IMG/VR virus record: IMGVR_UViG_3300046777_002287
Coordinates: 1-35,547 of that record
Reading direction: 5' to 3' (one strand)
Length of the DNA: 35,547 nucleotides
From: a virus
Under the pieces are notes generated by a model. It saw only the letters and a list, made by a program, of their open reading frames with translations. It was not told the DNA's origin and searched no databases. Shown one piece after another: positions 1 to 8,389 of this stretch. The translations under genes and the position numbers were made by a program. Positions within the stretch are counted from its first letter, which is position 1. Each line of letters begins with the position of its first letter.

Positions 1-141
1 CCCCCATTAAGCCCGTAAAGAGTCTCATCCACCCCCCTTTCTAAAGCCCCTCTACCTCCTTTTAGCCCCTATCCGAATCCCCCGATACCTGTGCTATTCT
101 GTCGCTATCACCATTGCACTACAGGCCATTTACGGGGCTTT

Positions 142-2460
142 ATGGACGGAAGCAGCGAGATATTAAAACGGGCCTCGAAATTAGTATGGTTCCCACAGAA
201 GGGGCCTCAGGAAGACCTCCTTAAATACAGGAGCGTGCCGGAGATATTGTTCGGAGGAGCCCGAGGTGGTGGCAAAACTGCGGCTCTTCTAGGGGATTTT
301 GTAAGTGACGTTTCGGTTTATAAGCAGCACTGGATTGGGATGCTCTTCCGTAGGACTTACCCAGAACTAGAGGAGGTGATTCGACAGAGTTTCGAGTTTT
401 ATCCCCAAACCGGTGCTTCTTATAATGCGAATGAGAAGGTTTGGAAGTGGCCGAATGGGGCTAAATTGTACTTGAGGTTTATGGGGCACCCAAGAGATGC
501 CGCCAATTATCAGGGGCATCAGATGTGCCTTGTTCTCGGAGAAAAGGTTCTTACTCGAACGGGCTCTAAAGCTATTGAGGATTTACGCGTTGGCGATTTA
601 GTAATGACAGGGAGCGGATACCATCGAGTCCTTGGTATAACCGCCCCTGTTGATAAGCCATGCGTTAAGGTTCAGAAGTCTGACGGAACCTTTCAGGTAC
701 ATCCTGTAGACCACGAGATTTTATGCGATTCGGGTTGGCAGTCATATTCATCTCTTGTGGGTATAACCTCCAAAGAGATTCAAGAGAAACTCCAAGAATT
801 TTACACGCTTCCTTCCGTGGATGCGCTTGCAAGATGCGTAAAACGTGTTCCTTTGGTATCGAAATTGGAGGGACAAACTTCCAACGGATCTTGTGAAGTT
901 TGCAAGTCTTCCGAATTGTCTCGTGAGAACATTTTAACTTCTTTGAGGCGGTTTGTAGGGAGATTTTTGGGTCGGCAGCAGCAGCAATTACAGCACTCAC
1001 AAAGGCTGGATTATAAATCTTTGCCCACTGTTTTTGATGCAAAGAACTGTGTGCCGAAGTGTTTTCCATCACCTGCAAATTTTCAAGTCGATTGTCATCT
1101 TTCTGCTCGTTTACATGATGAACAACCTCCTTTGGAGAGAGAAATCGACCAAGATGCATTTCCATTACCAAACGGTGCTGAAAAACCCCGCCTGAATTGT
1201 TGCAGCGAGGATGTTCAGGACAATACTCATATATGTAACCATTCTCACTTTTCCAAGTACCCGCACCCTTACGTCGGACTGGAACTTCCGATGGCGTGGG
1301 AAAATTCACTAGAGGCATGTTCATTCTCCTATGTAGGGGTTAAGACGTGCGTGGACATACACGTTGAATCTGTTAACAATTATATTTCAGCATCTACAGG
1401 GTTTTTAAACAAGAACTGTTGGATTGGATTTGACGAATTGGGGAACTTTGCCACCGATGAGGGGTTCACCCAGATGATTGCATGTTTGAGAAGCCCTCAC
1501 GATGTGCCGCATAAGCGGATACGGTGTACTGCAAACCCGGGAGGCGTGGGCCATGGATGGGTTAAAGCGCGTTATGGGATAGCCGAAAACCCTCAAGGCT
1601 ATAAGCTCCTAGAGCAAGACACCGGACTTCATAGGATGTTCATTCCTTCTAGAGTCACGGATAACCAAATTCTGATGAAGGCCGACCCGACCTATGTTCA
1701 AAGGCTTCACGAGATTGGGAGCCCTGAGATGGTTCGGGCGTGGTTGCACGGGGATTGGGATGTGGTGGCCGGAGCCTACTTCCCTGAGTTTAGCCAAGAA
1801 CACGTTATTGATGCGATTGACCCCGATGATATCCCCAATCACTGGAAGATTTACAGGGCATACGACCATGGGACCTATCACCCGTTTGCTGTGCTCTGGT
1901 ACACGTATGCTGGAGAGGACTGGAGGGGCATCAAAAAGGGCTCAATTGTCATTTTACGAGAATGGTACGGTGGGAATGATAAAGATGAGGGGTTAAAAAT
2001 GTCTCTTGTTGACATCCGAGACGGCATAACAGAGCGAGAGTCGACAATTAAAAGAAGGATTGAGCCAGGGCCTGCTGATAACCAGATATTTGAGAACCAT
2101 GGAGGTCAGAGTATTGCCGATGCGTTGGCAATTGCAGGCGTGTACTTTTCAAGAAGCGATAAGTCTCGTATTCCGGGCTGGAACCAGATACGGATGAGGC
2201 TAAGAGAGAAGAGTTTGCTGTTTACTCGCAGCTGTAAGCACTTGCTTCGAACCTTTCCGATGCTTCAGCACGATGATAGAAGACCGGAGGACGTGGATAC
2301 GCAAGGAGCCGACCATTTAGCAGACGTACTCCGCTATATTTCAATGCAATGGCCGATAATTCCACGGTTTGACAAGAAGAAACGCCGAGATCCGAATGCA
2401 GTAACCTATTCGGATTTGGTGGAAGCAGTGGACGATGTGAGTAATCGGTGGCGGATTTAA
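142..2460 (+). CDS. terL: Terminase large subunit precursor with an in-frame intein
   Basis: ATPase-nuclease motor that packages DNA into the prohead. The precursor has 772 residues. Walker A GGARGGGKT lies at residues 38-46 (253-279). An intein fills residues 129-425, and Walker B WIGFDE follows at once at 427-432. The C-terminal RNase H-like nuclease shows the usual acidic residues in RAYDHG (D575), GPADNQ (D646) and GADHLAD (D724). After splicing the enzyme would have 475 residues, a normal TerL length. I chose ATG 142, just after a weak GGGG; an in-frame GTG at 91 would add 17 residues that do not resemble TerL. The intein separates the two Walker motifs, so an unspliced product should be inactive. 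A small-terminase-like gene lies at the far end of the window (35116-35469) and would be directly upstream on a circular map. Confidence 0.95.
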   Translation: MDGSSEILKRASKLVWFPQKGPQEDLLKYRSVPEILFGGARGGGKTAALLGDFVSDVSVYKQHWIGMLFRRTYPELEEVIRQSFEFYPQTGASYNANEKVWKWPNGAKLYLRFMGHPRDAANYQGHQMCLVLGEKVLTRTGSKAIEDLRVGDLVMTGSGYHRVLGITAPVDKPCVKVQKSDGTFQVHPVDHEILCDSGWQSYSSLVGITSKEIQEKLQEFYTLPSVDALARCVKRVPLVSKLEGQTSNGSCEVCKSSELSRENILTSLRRFVGRFLGRQQQQLQHSQRLDYKSLPTVFDAKNCVPKCFPSPANFQVDCHLSARLHDEQPPLEREIDQDAFPLPNGAEKPRLNCCSEDVQDNTHICNHSHFSKYPHPYVGLELPMAWENSLEACSFSYVGVKTCVDIHVESVNNYISASTGFLNKNCWIGFDELGNFATDEGFTQMIACLRSPHDVPHKRIRCTANPGGVGHGWVKARYGIAENPQGYKLLEQDTGLHRMFIPSRVTDNQILMKADPTYVQRLHEIGSPEMVRAWLHGDWDVVAGAYFPEFSQEHVIDAIDPDDIPNHWKIYRAYDHGTYHPFAVLWYTYAGEDWRGIKKGSIVILREWYGGNDKDEGLKMSLVDIRDGITERESTIKRRIEPGPADNQIFENHGGQSIADALAIAGVYFSRSDKSRIPGWNQIRMRLREKSLLFTRSCKHLLRTFPMLQHDDRRPEDVDTQGADHLADVLRYISMQWPIIPRFDKKKRRDPNAVTYSDLVEAVDDVSNRWRI
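665..1318 (-). CDS. HNH homing endonuclease encoded antisense inside the intein
   Basis: A 217-residue protein on the strand opposite to terL, fully inside the intein. The N-terminal third matches phage HNH homing enzymes: HRLVMEMHLGR, then VVHHVNEQKDDNRLENL, then paired His (HSSLH), with the HNH core at about 1039-1177. Two helix-turn-helix-like segments follow (ISLQTASKKLKCSHETIRKT and KEACKILGVSLESLWRL), as expected for a DNA-binding tail. The last 30 residues lie opposite intein block B and look like read-through to the first stop. I start at ATG 1318 because AGGAG lies 7 nt upstream; an ATG at 1324 would leave only 1 nt. A TATAAT is found 61 nt upstream of the start. Likely role: cleave intein-free terL and spread the intein. 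Function is from family knowledge; expression is inferred. Confidence 0.88.
   Translation of the reverse strand: MPLVNFPTPSEVPVRRKGAGTWKSENGYIYEYCPEHPRCNNSGGVFQHRLVMEMHLGRFLSPKEVVHHVNEQKDDNRLENLQVMENTSAHSSLHQKQWAKIYNPAFVSAVIAAAADPKISLQTASKKLKCSHETIRKTCKLHKIRWKFVPPISIPKEHVLRILQAHPRKEACKILGVSLESLWRLYPQEMNMTANPNRIKSRGLQDVPERFRQTSEP
1379..1408 (-). promoter_or_regulatory. Candidate promoter for the antisense HNH gene
   Basis: On the minus strand, TTAAAA (1403-1408) is followed after 18 bp by a perfect TATAAT (1379-1384). Transcription would start near 1372 and reach the AGGAG/ATG of the HNH gene after about 50 nt. The -10 box lies opposite the codons for NNYI of intein block F, so the same bases would serve splicing and promoter function. 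The -35 is only 4/6, so this is a candidate. Confidence 0.45.
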
Positions 2461-2542
2461 GCTCTTTTCATTTTAAGGCAATATCAGATACCCTTATCGC
2501 ATGTGGTTTGAGCGAGAATTCTCTACATGGGGTTAAAGCGGG

Positions 2543-4897
2543 ATGGCTGAGTACGAAAGCGACGACAAAGACAAAGAGCATCCCCTGCACACCGAGATAC
2601 GACGGTGGAAAAAGGCGCGTGAGCGTTACTATGAGATGGCAAGGCGCAGCGAGCAGCTGTATGCCGGAGAAGATTATAGTCCCTACGTTGAAAGACCTGC
2701 ACAATTGAACGTGTTCTGGTCGATTGTTAATACCCTAAAACCTGCCCTTTACGCTCAACCTCCTAAGCCGGAGATATTTAGGCGATACCCGTCAAAGGAC
2801 ACCACAGCCCGTTTGGGAAGCCAGATTCTAGAGCGTTGCACACGTTTCCAAGTGGAAGTATCGGGGTTCGATGCCGCCGTATCACGTGCCGTTGATGATT
2901 ACCTCGTCGTGGGCCAAGGTGCCCTTTGGGTACGTTACGAGCCAAAAATAGGCGTAGAAGTTCCTAAAATTCGAGTTCAAGAGTTGCCCGAGTCCCCTGC
3001 CCCTATGATGGGCCAAATGCCTGGAATGCCTCCAATGGGTATGGGCGAGGAGATGGGCGGCGAACAAGAAGGGCCGGAAGCTCCCGAAGCAGGTGAAGCC
3101 CCTGAAGGTTATCCAGAAGCACCGGAAGGCCAAGAACGGTATGTCGATGAGATGGGGCAACCTGTAGACCCTAGCCTCGTAAAGCAAGACGATGAAGGCT
3201 ATTACATTGATGGCGAGCCCGTTGAAACGCTTATCGATGAGCGATGCGTAGTTGATTACATCCACTGGACGGATCTGCTGTTTGAACCAGCAAGAACTTG
3301 GGCCGAAGTACGCAAAGTAGCCCGGAAGACCCATATAACTAAGAAAGAGTTTAAGGAGAAATTCGGCGAAGATGCTTACGTTAATTATCGCAACGCGCAG
3401 GAAGCGGCGCAAGAAGACGCGGAGAAGGAAATAAACAAGGGCCGTATCTGTGTCTATGAGGTTTGGTGCAAGGACTCCAATAAGGTCTATTGGTTAGCAG
3501 AAGGGCACAATGAAATCCTAAAAGAGGACGAACCTTACCTTACCTTTGATGAGTTCTTTCCCTGCCCTGAGCCTTTATTCGCTACTTTGACCACCGGACT
3601 TATCCCAAGACCCGATATCTGTTTCTACCAAGACCAGCAAGAGACGCTTAATCAGCTTTGCCAAAAAGCCCAAGATATCGCCAGATACATAAAGGTGCTT
3701 TCGATATCTAGCAGCGAAAATCCAGAGCTAGATAACATACTAAGAAAGCCAAACGGCACTCATATTCAGCTTTCTAACTTCCAGATGTATCTCCAACAGG
3801 GCGGCGTAAAAACCGCACTGGAAGTACTTTCAATGGCCGACCATGCGGCGATTTTGAGAGTGCTGCATGAAGCCATGGAGCAAGAAAAGCAGCAGATATA
3901 CGATATCACGGGTATCTCTGACATTGTACGCGGTACTTCTCGTGCTTCCGAAACGTTAGGGGCGCAACAGATAAAGACTCAATACGCGATGAGTCGAATT
4001 AGCGACAGACAGCGAAAAGTTGCCAAGTTCTGCCGCGATGTGGTCGCACTAATAGCGCAAGTCATCAAGAACCACTTCCAATCGCAAACCATGATAAAGA
4101 TGGCAGGTGTCAGCAACGACCCTGAAATAGAAGAGTATTTAGGCGGCGTAATTGACCTACTTCGCAACGATACGCAAAGCGATTATCGCATTGATATTGA
4201 GACAGATTCGACTACGTTTGCTGACCAAGAAGCTGCAAAACAATCTGCAATTGACCTAACAAATGCATTAGGTAATTTGTTCAACGTATTACTTCCACAC
4301 GCTCAAGCGATTCCGCAGTTGATGCCGGTAATTAACGAGATAACGCTGTACACGACAAGCCAGTTCGAAGCAGGCAGAGAGATTAAGGGCAAGCTCGAAA
4401 AGGCTCTCGTGGAAGTTGAAAACGAAATGGAGAAAGCAAAACAAGAAGCTAAAGCCATTGAAGAGCAACAGCGGCAAATGCAAATGCAGCAGATGCAACA
4501 AGGCATGGACGGCCAAAGCCAAGAAAACGCGCAAGCTCAACAAGAAATGCAACAAGCCCAAGCGCAAGCCGACTCCCAAGCTCAGCAAATGGCGATGGAG
4601 CAACAACTAGCGCAAATGGACGCTCAGTACAAAGCTCAAATTGAGAATTTAAAACTCTCAATGAAGGCACAAGAATTGCAAGTTAAGCAGCAGCTAGAAG
4701 CCCAAAAGATTGCAAGCAAAGAGCAAATTGAAGCTGCTAAACTTCAGACAAAGCGCGATATCGAAGAAGCAAAACTTCGTGCGTCACAAGTTTCTGAGCG
4801 TCAAAGAGAAATCTCAAAAGTGATTCAAGCCGACCAAAAGAATCAGACGGAAGTAAGAAAAGCGGCGATTAAAGAGTTATCACCTAAGGGGATATAA
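2543..4897 (+). CDS. Portal protein
   Basis: A 784-residue protein directly after terL, the normal place for the portal, the dodecameric ring through which DNA passes. The N-terminal region (LNVFWSIVNTLKPALYAQPP, then SQILERCTRFQVEVSGFDAA) and the middle part (YQDQQETLNQLCQKAQDIAR, IYDITGISDIVRGTSRASET) fit the large podovirus/P22-like portals. Two parts stand out. Residues about 149-209 are a Met/Gly/Pro/Glu-rich insertion of low complexity. Residues about 622-784 form a Gln/Ala/Lys/Glu-rich coiled coil, which may extend into the capsid like a portal barrel. The gene follows terL after 82 bp in which I see no gene, and its stop overlaps the next start (TAATG). Confidence 0.88.
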   Translation: MAEYESDDKDKEHPLHTEIRRWKKARERYYEMARRSEQLYAGEDYSPYVERPAQLNVFWSIVNTLKPALYAQPPKPEIFRRYPSKDTTARLGSQILERCTRFQVEVSGFDAAVSRAVDDYLVVGQGALWVRYEPKIGVEVPKIRVQELPESPAPMMGQMPGMPPMGMGEEMGGEQEGPEAPEAGEAPEGYPEAPEGQERYVDEMGQPVDPSLVKQDDEGYYIDGEPVETLIDERCVVDYIHWTDLLFEPARTWAEVRKVARKTHITKKEFKEKFGEDAYVNYRNAQEAAQEDAEKEINKGRICVYEVWCKDSNKVYWLAEGHNEILKEDEPYLTFDEFFPCPEPLFATLTTGLIPRPDICFYQDQQETLNQLCQKAQDIARYIKVLSISSSENPELDNILRKPNGTHIQLSNFQMYLQQGGVKTALEVLSMADHAAILRVLHEAMEQEKQQIYDITGISDIVRGTSRASETLGAQQIKTQYAMSRISDRQRKVAKFCRDVVALIAQVIKNHFQSQTMIKMAGVSNDPEIEEYLGGVIDLLRNDTQSDYRIDIETDSTTFADQEAAKQSAIDLTNALGNLFNVLLPHAQAIPQLMPVINEITLYTTSQFEAGREIKGKLEKALVEVENEMEKAKQEAKAIEEQQRQMQMQQMQQGMDGQSQENAQAQQEMQQAQAQADSQAQQMAMEQQLAQMDAQYKAQIENLKLSMKAQELQVKQQLEAQKIASKEQIEAAKLQTKRDIEEAKLRASQVSERQREISKVIQADQKNQTEVRKAAIKELSPKGI

Positions 4898-5304
4898 TGG
4901 AATTCACAGGCATTAGAGGCAAATGGGTATACGATTCCGCATCGGGCAAACTTGTTGAAAAAGTCCCGTCCGTTATCGTCTCCTCTGCCCCTGCTGTGCA
5001 TCAAGACACCATTAACCCAACATGGCACCCAGCAACTGGGGAAACCTTTGACAGCAAAAGCGCGTTTCGTCGTGTAACGAAAGAAAAAGGGTACGTTGAA
5101 ATTGACGACGATCGCACTTGGGCATCAGTTGGAATGCATCAGAATAAACAAATTGAAGGACTACGGGAGGATATCGAAGAAGTAAAAGCGTGGTATACAG
5201 CCGCGATGAGAGGCAATAAAGACTACATAAACGCCAATGTTCCGCAGGAATTAAGAGACTGCGAAGAAGTGAACCCAAATGATATCACTGAAGGTATACG
5301 CTAA
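4897..5304 (+). CDS. Conserved small phage protein between portal and scaffold
   Basis: A 135-residue protein whose start overlaps the portal stop (TAATG), preceded by AAGGGG. The segment HPATGETFDSKSAFRRVTKE followed by GYVEI is of a kind often found in short hypothetical proteins at this position in podovirus head operons. No membrane segment or catalytic motif is visible. Its stop again overlaps the next start by TAATG, so it is probably translationally coupled to portal and scaffold. The function is unknown; a head-assembly role is inferred from position only. Confidence 0.75.
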   Translation: MEFTGIRGKWVYDSASGKLVEKVPSVIVSSAPAVHQDTINPTWHPATGETFDSKSAFRRVTKEKGYVEIDDDRTWASVGMHQNKQIEGLREDIEEVKAWYTAAMRGNKDYINANVPQELRDCEEVNPNDITEGIR

Positions 5305-6257
5305 TGAGCGATATAAGAGACGACCTTGAGGCAGCTGCATTGGATTTAGATGTTGACTTGCCCGACCTTCCTGCATCCGTAGAAGCGGAAGAGGAACAAA
5401 TTCCCACAGAAGAAGCCGAGCCAACGGACGTTTCGGAACCTGAATCAGAAGCGCAGGTTGATAGCGCAGATGAAGACGACGACGAACCGCAGCCAGCGGC
5501 GTGGGCGGCAGAAATGCGCCAGCACTGGAAAGGATTGCCCAAAGATGTGCGGAGATACATCGCGGAGCGAGAACGCCAGCAGCACGCTTACATCAGCCGA
5601 TTCGGTAGTGAACACGGCAATCTCAAAAAACAAATGGGAGAGATTGAATCTGTCCTAAAGCCGTATGAGAAAGCTATCTCGGCAGCGGGTATCAGTCGGG
5701 GCCAAGTAATCGAGCAATTGATTACCGAACGCTCTGAAATGATGCGCGATCCGAAAGCTTTCCTAAAACGCTTTGCAGATGCAAATAAAATCGACCTATT
5801 GGACATTGCCGTAGATAGCGATATGAGCGAAGCCCCAGAGGTTCGCAGGGCTCGATGGGAAGTGGAAGACCAAAGGCGAGCAGTTGAATCACAAAAGCGG
5901 GACATTGAACAGCAGCAAGTTTCGATTCAAACGGAGCAATTAAGGAACTATATTGAAGATTGGGGTAGCAAAAAACCGCACTTTGGAGCCGTAAGGCAAG
6001 CCATGGCGCAGGTACTCCCCGAAATTCAGCAGAGCTACCCTTACTTGTCTTTCGAGGAGCAATTAGAAACTACCTACGGGGCTGTGATGCGCCACCCGAA
6101 CTTTTCCCGACTAAACAAGCCGCAAGGTGTTCCCCAGTCCGTAAAACGAGCCGCCAGCGGTGTAAGTGGTTTGAGTGGTGCCCCTACTCCTACCCCTGAA
6201 GCTGGCAGTATTCGCGAAGCTTTGATGCAAGCTGCAAAGGAAACAGGATATTTTTAA
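5304..6257 (+). CDS. Probable capsid scaffolding protein
   Basis: A 317-residue, highly charged protein immediately before the major capsid gene, the usual place of the scaffold. Residues 1-65 are strongly acidic (runs of Glu/Asp such as DSADEDDDE). The middle (about 85-215) is helical and rich in Arg/Glu/Gln, with coiled-coil character (QRRAVESQKRDIEQQQVSIQ). The C-terminal part contains a Gly/Ser/Pro linker and a short helix ending KETGYF. This composition and location fit a scaffold that directs coat assembly and is absent from the mature virion. There is no protease motif. Assignment is by context and composition. Confidence 0.7.
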   Translation: MSDIRDDLEAAALDLDVDLPDLPASVEAEEEQIPTEEAEPTDVSEPESEAQVDSADEDDDEPQPAAWAAEMRQHWKGLPKDVRRYIAERERQQHAYISRFGSEHGNLKKQMGEIESVLKPYEKAISAAGISRGQVIEQLITERSEMMRDPKAFLKRFADANKIDLLDIAVDSDMSEAPEVRRARWEVEDQRRAVESQKRDIEQQQVSIQTEQLRNYIEDWGSKKPHFGAVRQAMAQVLPEIQQSYPYLSFEEQLETTYGAVMRHPNFSRLNKPQGVPQSVKRAASGVSGLSGAPTPTPEAGSIREALMQAAKETGYF

Positions 6258-6267
6258 GGACTAAAAA

Positions 6268-7245
6268 ATGGCAACGCCTAATGCAAGTATCGGTGAAATG
6301 CTCACCGTTACAATGTACAAAAGAAGCAAAAAGATGGGAGATGGTATCTCGCGTAACATTCCGTTACTGAGATTCATGAAAGACAATCAGAAACTCGTTT
6401 CTGGTGGGGAATCGATACTCGAAGAACAGCTTTTTGCGGAAAACGCTGCCTATCAGCGTTACGCAGGAAGCGAGGTTCTTAACACTTCGCAGACCGAACA
6501 GTTTACTGCTTTCCGGTTCCTCTGGAAGCAGGTAGCTTGCGCGGTTGTTATTAACGGACTTGAATCCGATGTTCAGAACACTGGACCTGAGCAAGTATTC
6601 GATCTCCTCGAAAAGAGAATCGAAGCTGCTGAGTATACCATGATGAACCAGATGGCCGTTGATATTGAGTCCGATGGTACAGCAGATGGCGGTAAGCAGA
6701 TTGGGGGTCTTGGGCTTCTTGTTTCTTCAGCTCCTAACTCTGGAACTGTAGGCGGGATTGACCGAGGTACCTACACTTGGGCTAGAAACCAGCTTCTTGA
6801 TGCTTCCGATAACAGTATCACTTTGAGCAACCTGACCATTCAGGCATTCTATGGGCTTTGCGTTGACGCGCTTACCCGTAATGCTGAACGGCCTACGCTG
6901 ATATATGCTGGTGGAACGCATTACCGTTTCTATCGTGAATCGTTGCAGACCGTGCAGCGAATCATGAAGCAGGGTGAGGCTACGGTCGACACCGTTGGTG
7001 GTGGAGATCTTGAGTTCATGGGGATTCCAGTGATTAACGGTGGTGGATATCAGGGTGTTTCGACAGCAAACATTACTCGATTCCTCAACCTTAACCATTT
7101 GTTCTTTAAGACGGCTGCGAAGCGTAACTTTGTACCTCTTAAGGCTCGGGACTCGTTCAACCAAGATGCCACCGTCCGGTACTTGGCATGGGCCGGTAAC
7201 ATGACAGGAAGAAACCTCTTCCTTCAGGGCTACGCACAACAGTAA
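6268..7245 (+). CDS. Major capsid protein
   Basis: A 325-residue protein after the scaffold gene, with AAGGA upstream of its ATG. The pattern fits an HK97-fold coat of the podovirus type: a conserved N-terminus with GGESILEEQL and AYQRYAGSEVLNTS, a long helix segment (VFDLLEKRIEAAEYTMMNQM), a middle AGGTHYRFYRESL region, and the late FMGIPVINGGGYQG and KARDSFNQDATVRYLAWAG motifs. It would build the icosahedral shell. Codon use is regular and no truncation is seen. Confidence 0.85.
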   Translation: MATPNASIGEMLTVTMYKRSKKMGDGISRNIPLLRFMKDNQKLVSGGESILEEQLFAENAAYQRYAGSEVLNTSQTEQFTAFRFLWKQVACAVVINGLESDVQNTGPEQVFDLLEKRIEAAEYTMMNQMAVDIESDGTADGGKQIGGLGLLVSSAPNSGTVGGIDRGTYTWARNQLLDASDNSITLSNLTIQAFYGLCVDALTRNAERPTLIYAGGTHYRFYRESLQTVQRIMKQGEATVDTVGGGDLEFMGIPVINGGGYQGVSTANITRFLNLNHLFFKTAAKRNFVPLKARDSFNQDATVRYLAWAGNMTGRNLFLQGYAQQ

Positions 7246-7269
7246 AACCTTTTTAAGGAGGCTTTGATT

Positions 7270-7773
7270 ATGGGACTTGGAATAATGCAGCCCCTTGGCG
7301 GGGTAGAACTGGAATGGAACGAGCCAAGGTTGCCTACCGGATTTATGGCAGGCGACATGGTGTCGAGTAAGACTAACGGGATTTTCCGTTTGGTAAAAAA
7401 CGCGACCGCTGGAACGCTGGCACTTCGTTTTGCTTACATTCTTCGAGTAAACGCCACCACTGGCGAGCTTGAAGTAGGCGCAGCGGGTGACGATGCTTTA
7501 GTTGGTTGCGTAGGGATTGTGCAGTTCGCGACTGTTCCAGCCGGAAACTATTTCTGGATTGGTACAGGCGGGTTCCTTCGCGCAACCTCTGCACAGGCAA
7601 TTGCAGCTAACGCTCAGTTGTCGCTAAGTGCGACCGACGGGAAGCTCGATGACCTTGCGATCACTGGTAAAAACCTGTGCGCATTTCTCAATAACTCAGC
7701 AGCAGTTAGTGCCGCTGATGTAAACATTGGGATATATTGCCCAGGGGAATTGGTCTACGTAGCGACCAACTAA
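7270..7773 (+). CDS. Probable capsid decoration or head-associated protein
   Basis: A 167-residue protein directly after the coat gene. An ideal AAGGAGG (7255-7261) sits 8 nt before ATG 7270, which decides this start over an upstream in-frame TTG. The sequence is Gly/Ala/Thr/Val-rich and beta-strand-like (GDMVSSKTNGIFRLVK, AGNYFWIGTGGFLRATS), typical of small capsid cement or decoration proteins that follow coat genes. A strong hairpin terminator lies after the stop, so this gene closes the head block. The strong binding site suggests high expression, as for a structural protein in many copies. Confidence 0.65.
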   Translation: MGLGIMQPLGGVELEWNEPRLPTGFMAGDMVSSKTNGIFRLVKNATAGTLALRFAYILRVNATTGELEVGAAGDDALVGCVGIVQFATVPAGNYFWIGTGGFLRATSAQAIAANAQLSLSATDGKLDDLAITGKNLCAFLNNSAAVSAADVNIGIYCPGELVYVATN

Positions 7774-7781
7774 GTAAGGTA

Positions 7782-7808
7782 AGGGAGGAGAAGGCTCCTC
7801 CCTATTTT
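7782..7808 (+). terminator. Rho-independent terminator after the head genes
   Basis: A perfect 9-bp stem AGGGAGGAG (7782-7790) pairs with CTCCTCCCT (7795-7803) around the loop AAGG and is followed by ATTTT. It lies 9 bp after the decoration gene stop. It probably lowers, rather than abolishes, transcription into the following tail genes. Confidence 0.75.
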
Positions 7809-7825
7809 AAAATCAAAGAGGATTC

Positions 7826-8389
7826 ATGTTCCCACAGATTATTGAAGATAGAATGCCAGTGCCTGGTCAACGGATGCGCCACGGGGATGATTCGACCCTA
7901 CGCGTCCGATTTTACAGAGGACCAAAATATAAGGCTGAAGAAAGCCGCATCGAAGAACGCGATATCTACGACGATAGCATTCAGCTTGAATACATCGAAA
8001 TTAGGGTACCGGGCGGCGACACGGTGGTGCGCGTTGTAACCCCTGCTGATGTCAAACGGTTCTCCGAGATATATCGGCAATGGCAGCTAAATGAAGGTCA
8101 AGAGCTTGGCACCCCTCTTGATGTGCTAGGATTAACTGAAACTCAGAAAGATATGTGTACCCGAGCACATGTTTTTTCGGTTGAACAACTGGCTAAAGTG
8201 GGCGATCATGTGTTGAGCGCAATTGGTATCGGCGCAATGAACATGAGAAAACGAGCAAGTGATTTTCTAGATGCAAAGCCAACAACTAACGTTGAAGTTG
8301 AAGCATTGAAAGAACAGATGGCACTAATGCAGAAGCAAAATGCCGAACTACAAGACATGTTAAAAGAACTCGTAAAGGGTAAAAAATGA
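7826..8389 (+). CDS. Conserved virion-operon protein with helix-hairpin-helix-like and coiled-coil parts
   Basis: A 187-residue protein with AGAGGA before its ATG. Residues about 1-75 are beta-rich (RVRFYRGPKYKAEESRIEER, then YIEIRVPGGD). Residues about 85-150 contain short helices with the pattern LTETQKDMCTRAHVFSVEQL and IGIGAMNMRKRASDF, which resembles helix-hairpin-helix repeats. The C-terminus (155-187) is a coiled coil rich in Lys/Glu/Gln. Similar proteins accompany capsid genes in several phages, but I do not know a tested function. Its stop overlaps the next start by ATGA. Confidence 0.65.
   Translation: MFPQIIEDRMPVPGQRMRHGDDSTLRVRFYRGPKYKAEESRIEERDIYDDSIQLEYIEIRVPGGDTVVRVVTPADVKRFSEIYRQWQLNEGQELGTPLDVLGLTETQKDMCTRAHVFSVEQLAKVGDHVLSAIGIGAMNMRKRASDFLDAKPTTNVEVEALKEQMALMQKQNAELQDMLKELVKGKK

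Larger units (their letters stand above)
526..1416 (+). other. Intein (297 aa) inserted immediately before Walker B of TerL
   Basis: A protein-splicing element read in frame with terL. It starts with Cys1 (526-528) in CLVLGEKVLTRTG, followed by IEDLRVGDLV, a typical Hint block A region. Block B is HPVDHEIL with the conserved His at intein residue 63 (712-714) and a following GW. Block F is VDIHVESVNNYIS and block G is TGFLNKN followed by Cys +1 (1417-1419). The penultimate residue is Lys instead of the usual His. The splicing halves are about residues 1-80 and 265-297, mini-intein size. The roughly 184 residues between them show no LAGLIDADG or HNH motif in this frame and read as low-quality Cys/His/Pro-rich sequence. 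They are the antisense image of an HNH gene on the minus strand. Intein identity is clear; splicing itself is inferred. Confidence 0.9.

Noticed and set aside
1-141. Direct terminal repeat shared with the window end
   Set aside because: Both ends are pyrimidine-rich, but no matching run was found between 1-141 and 35470-35547.
765-1318. LAGLIDADG endonuclease domain in the intein sense frame
   Set aside because: No LAGLIDADG-like motif is seen, and the composition is that of an antisense image of the HNH gene.
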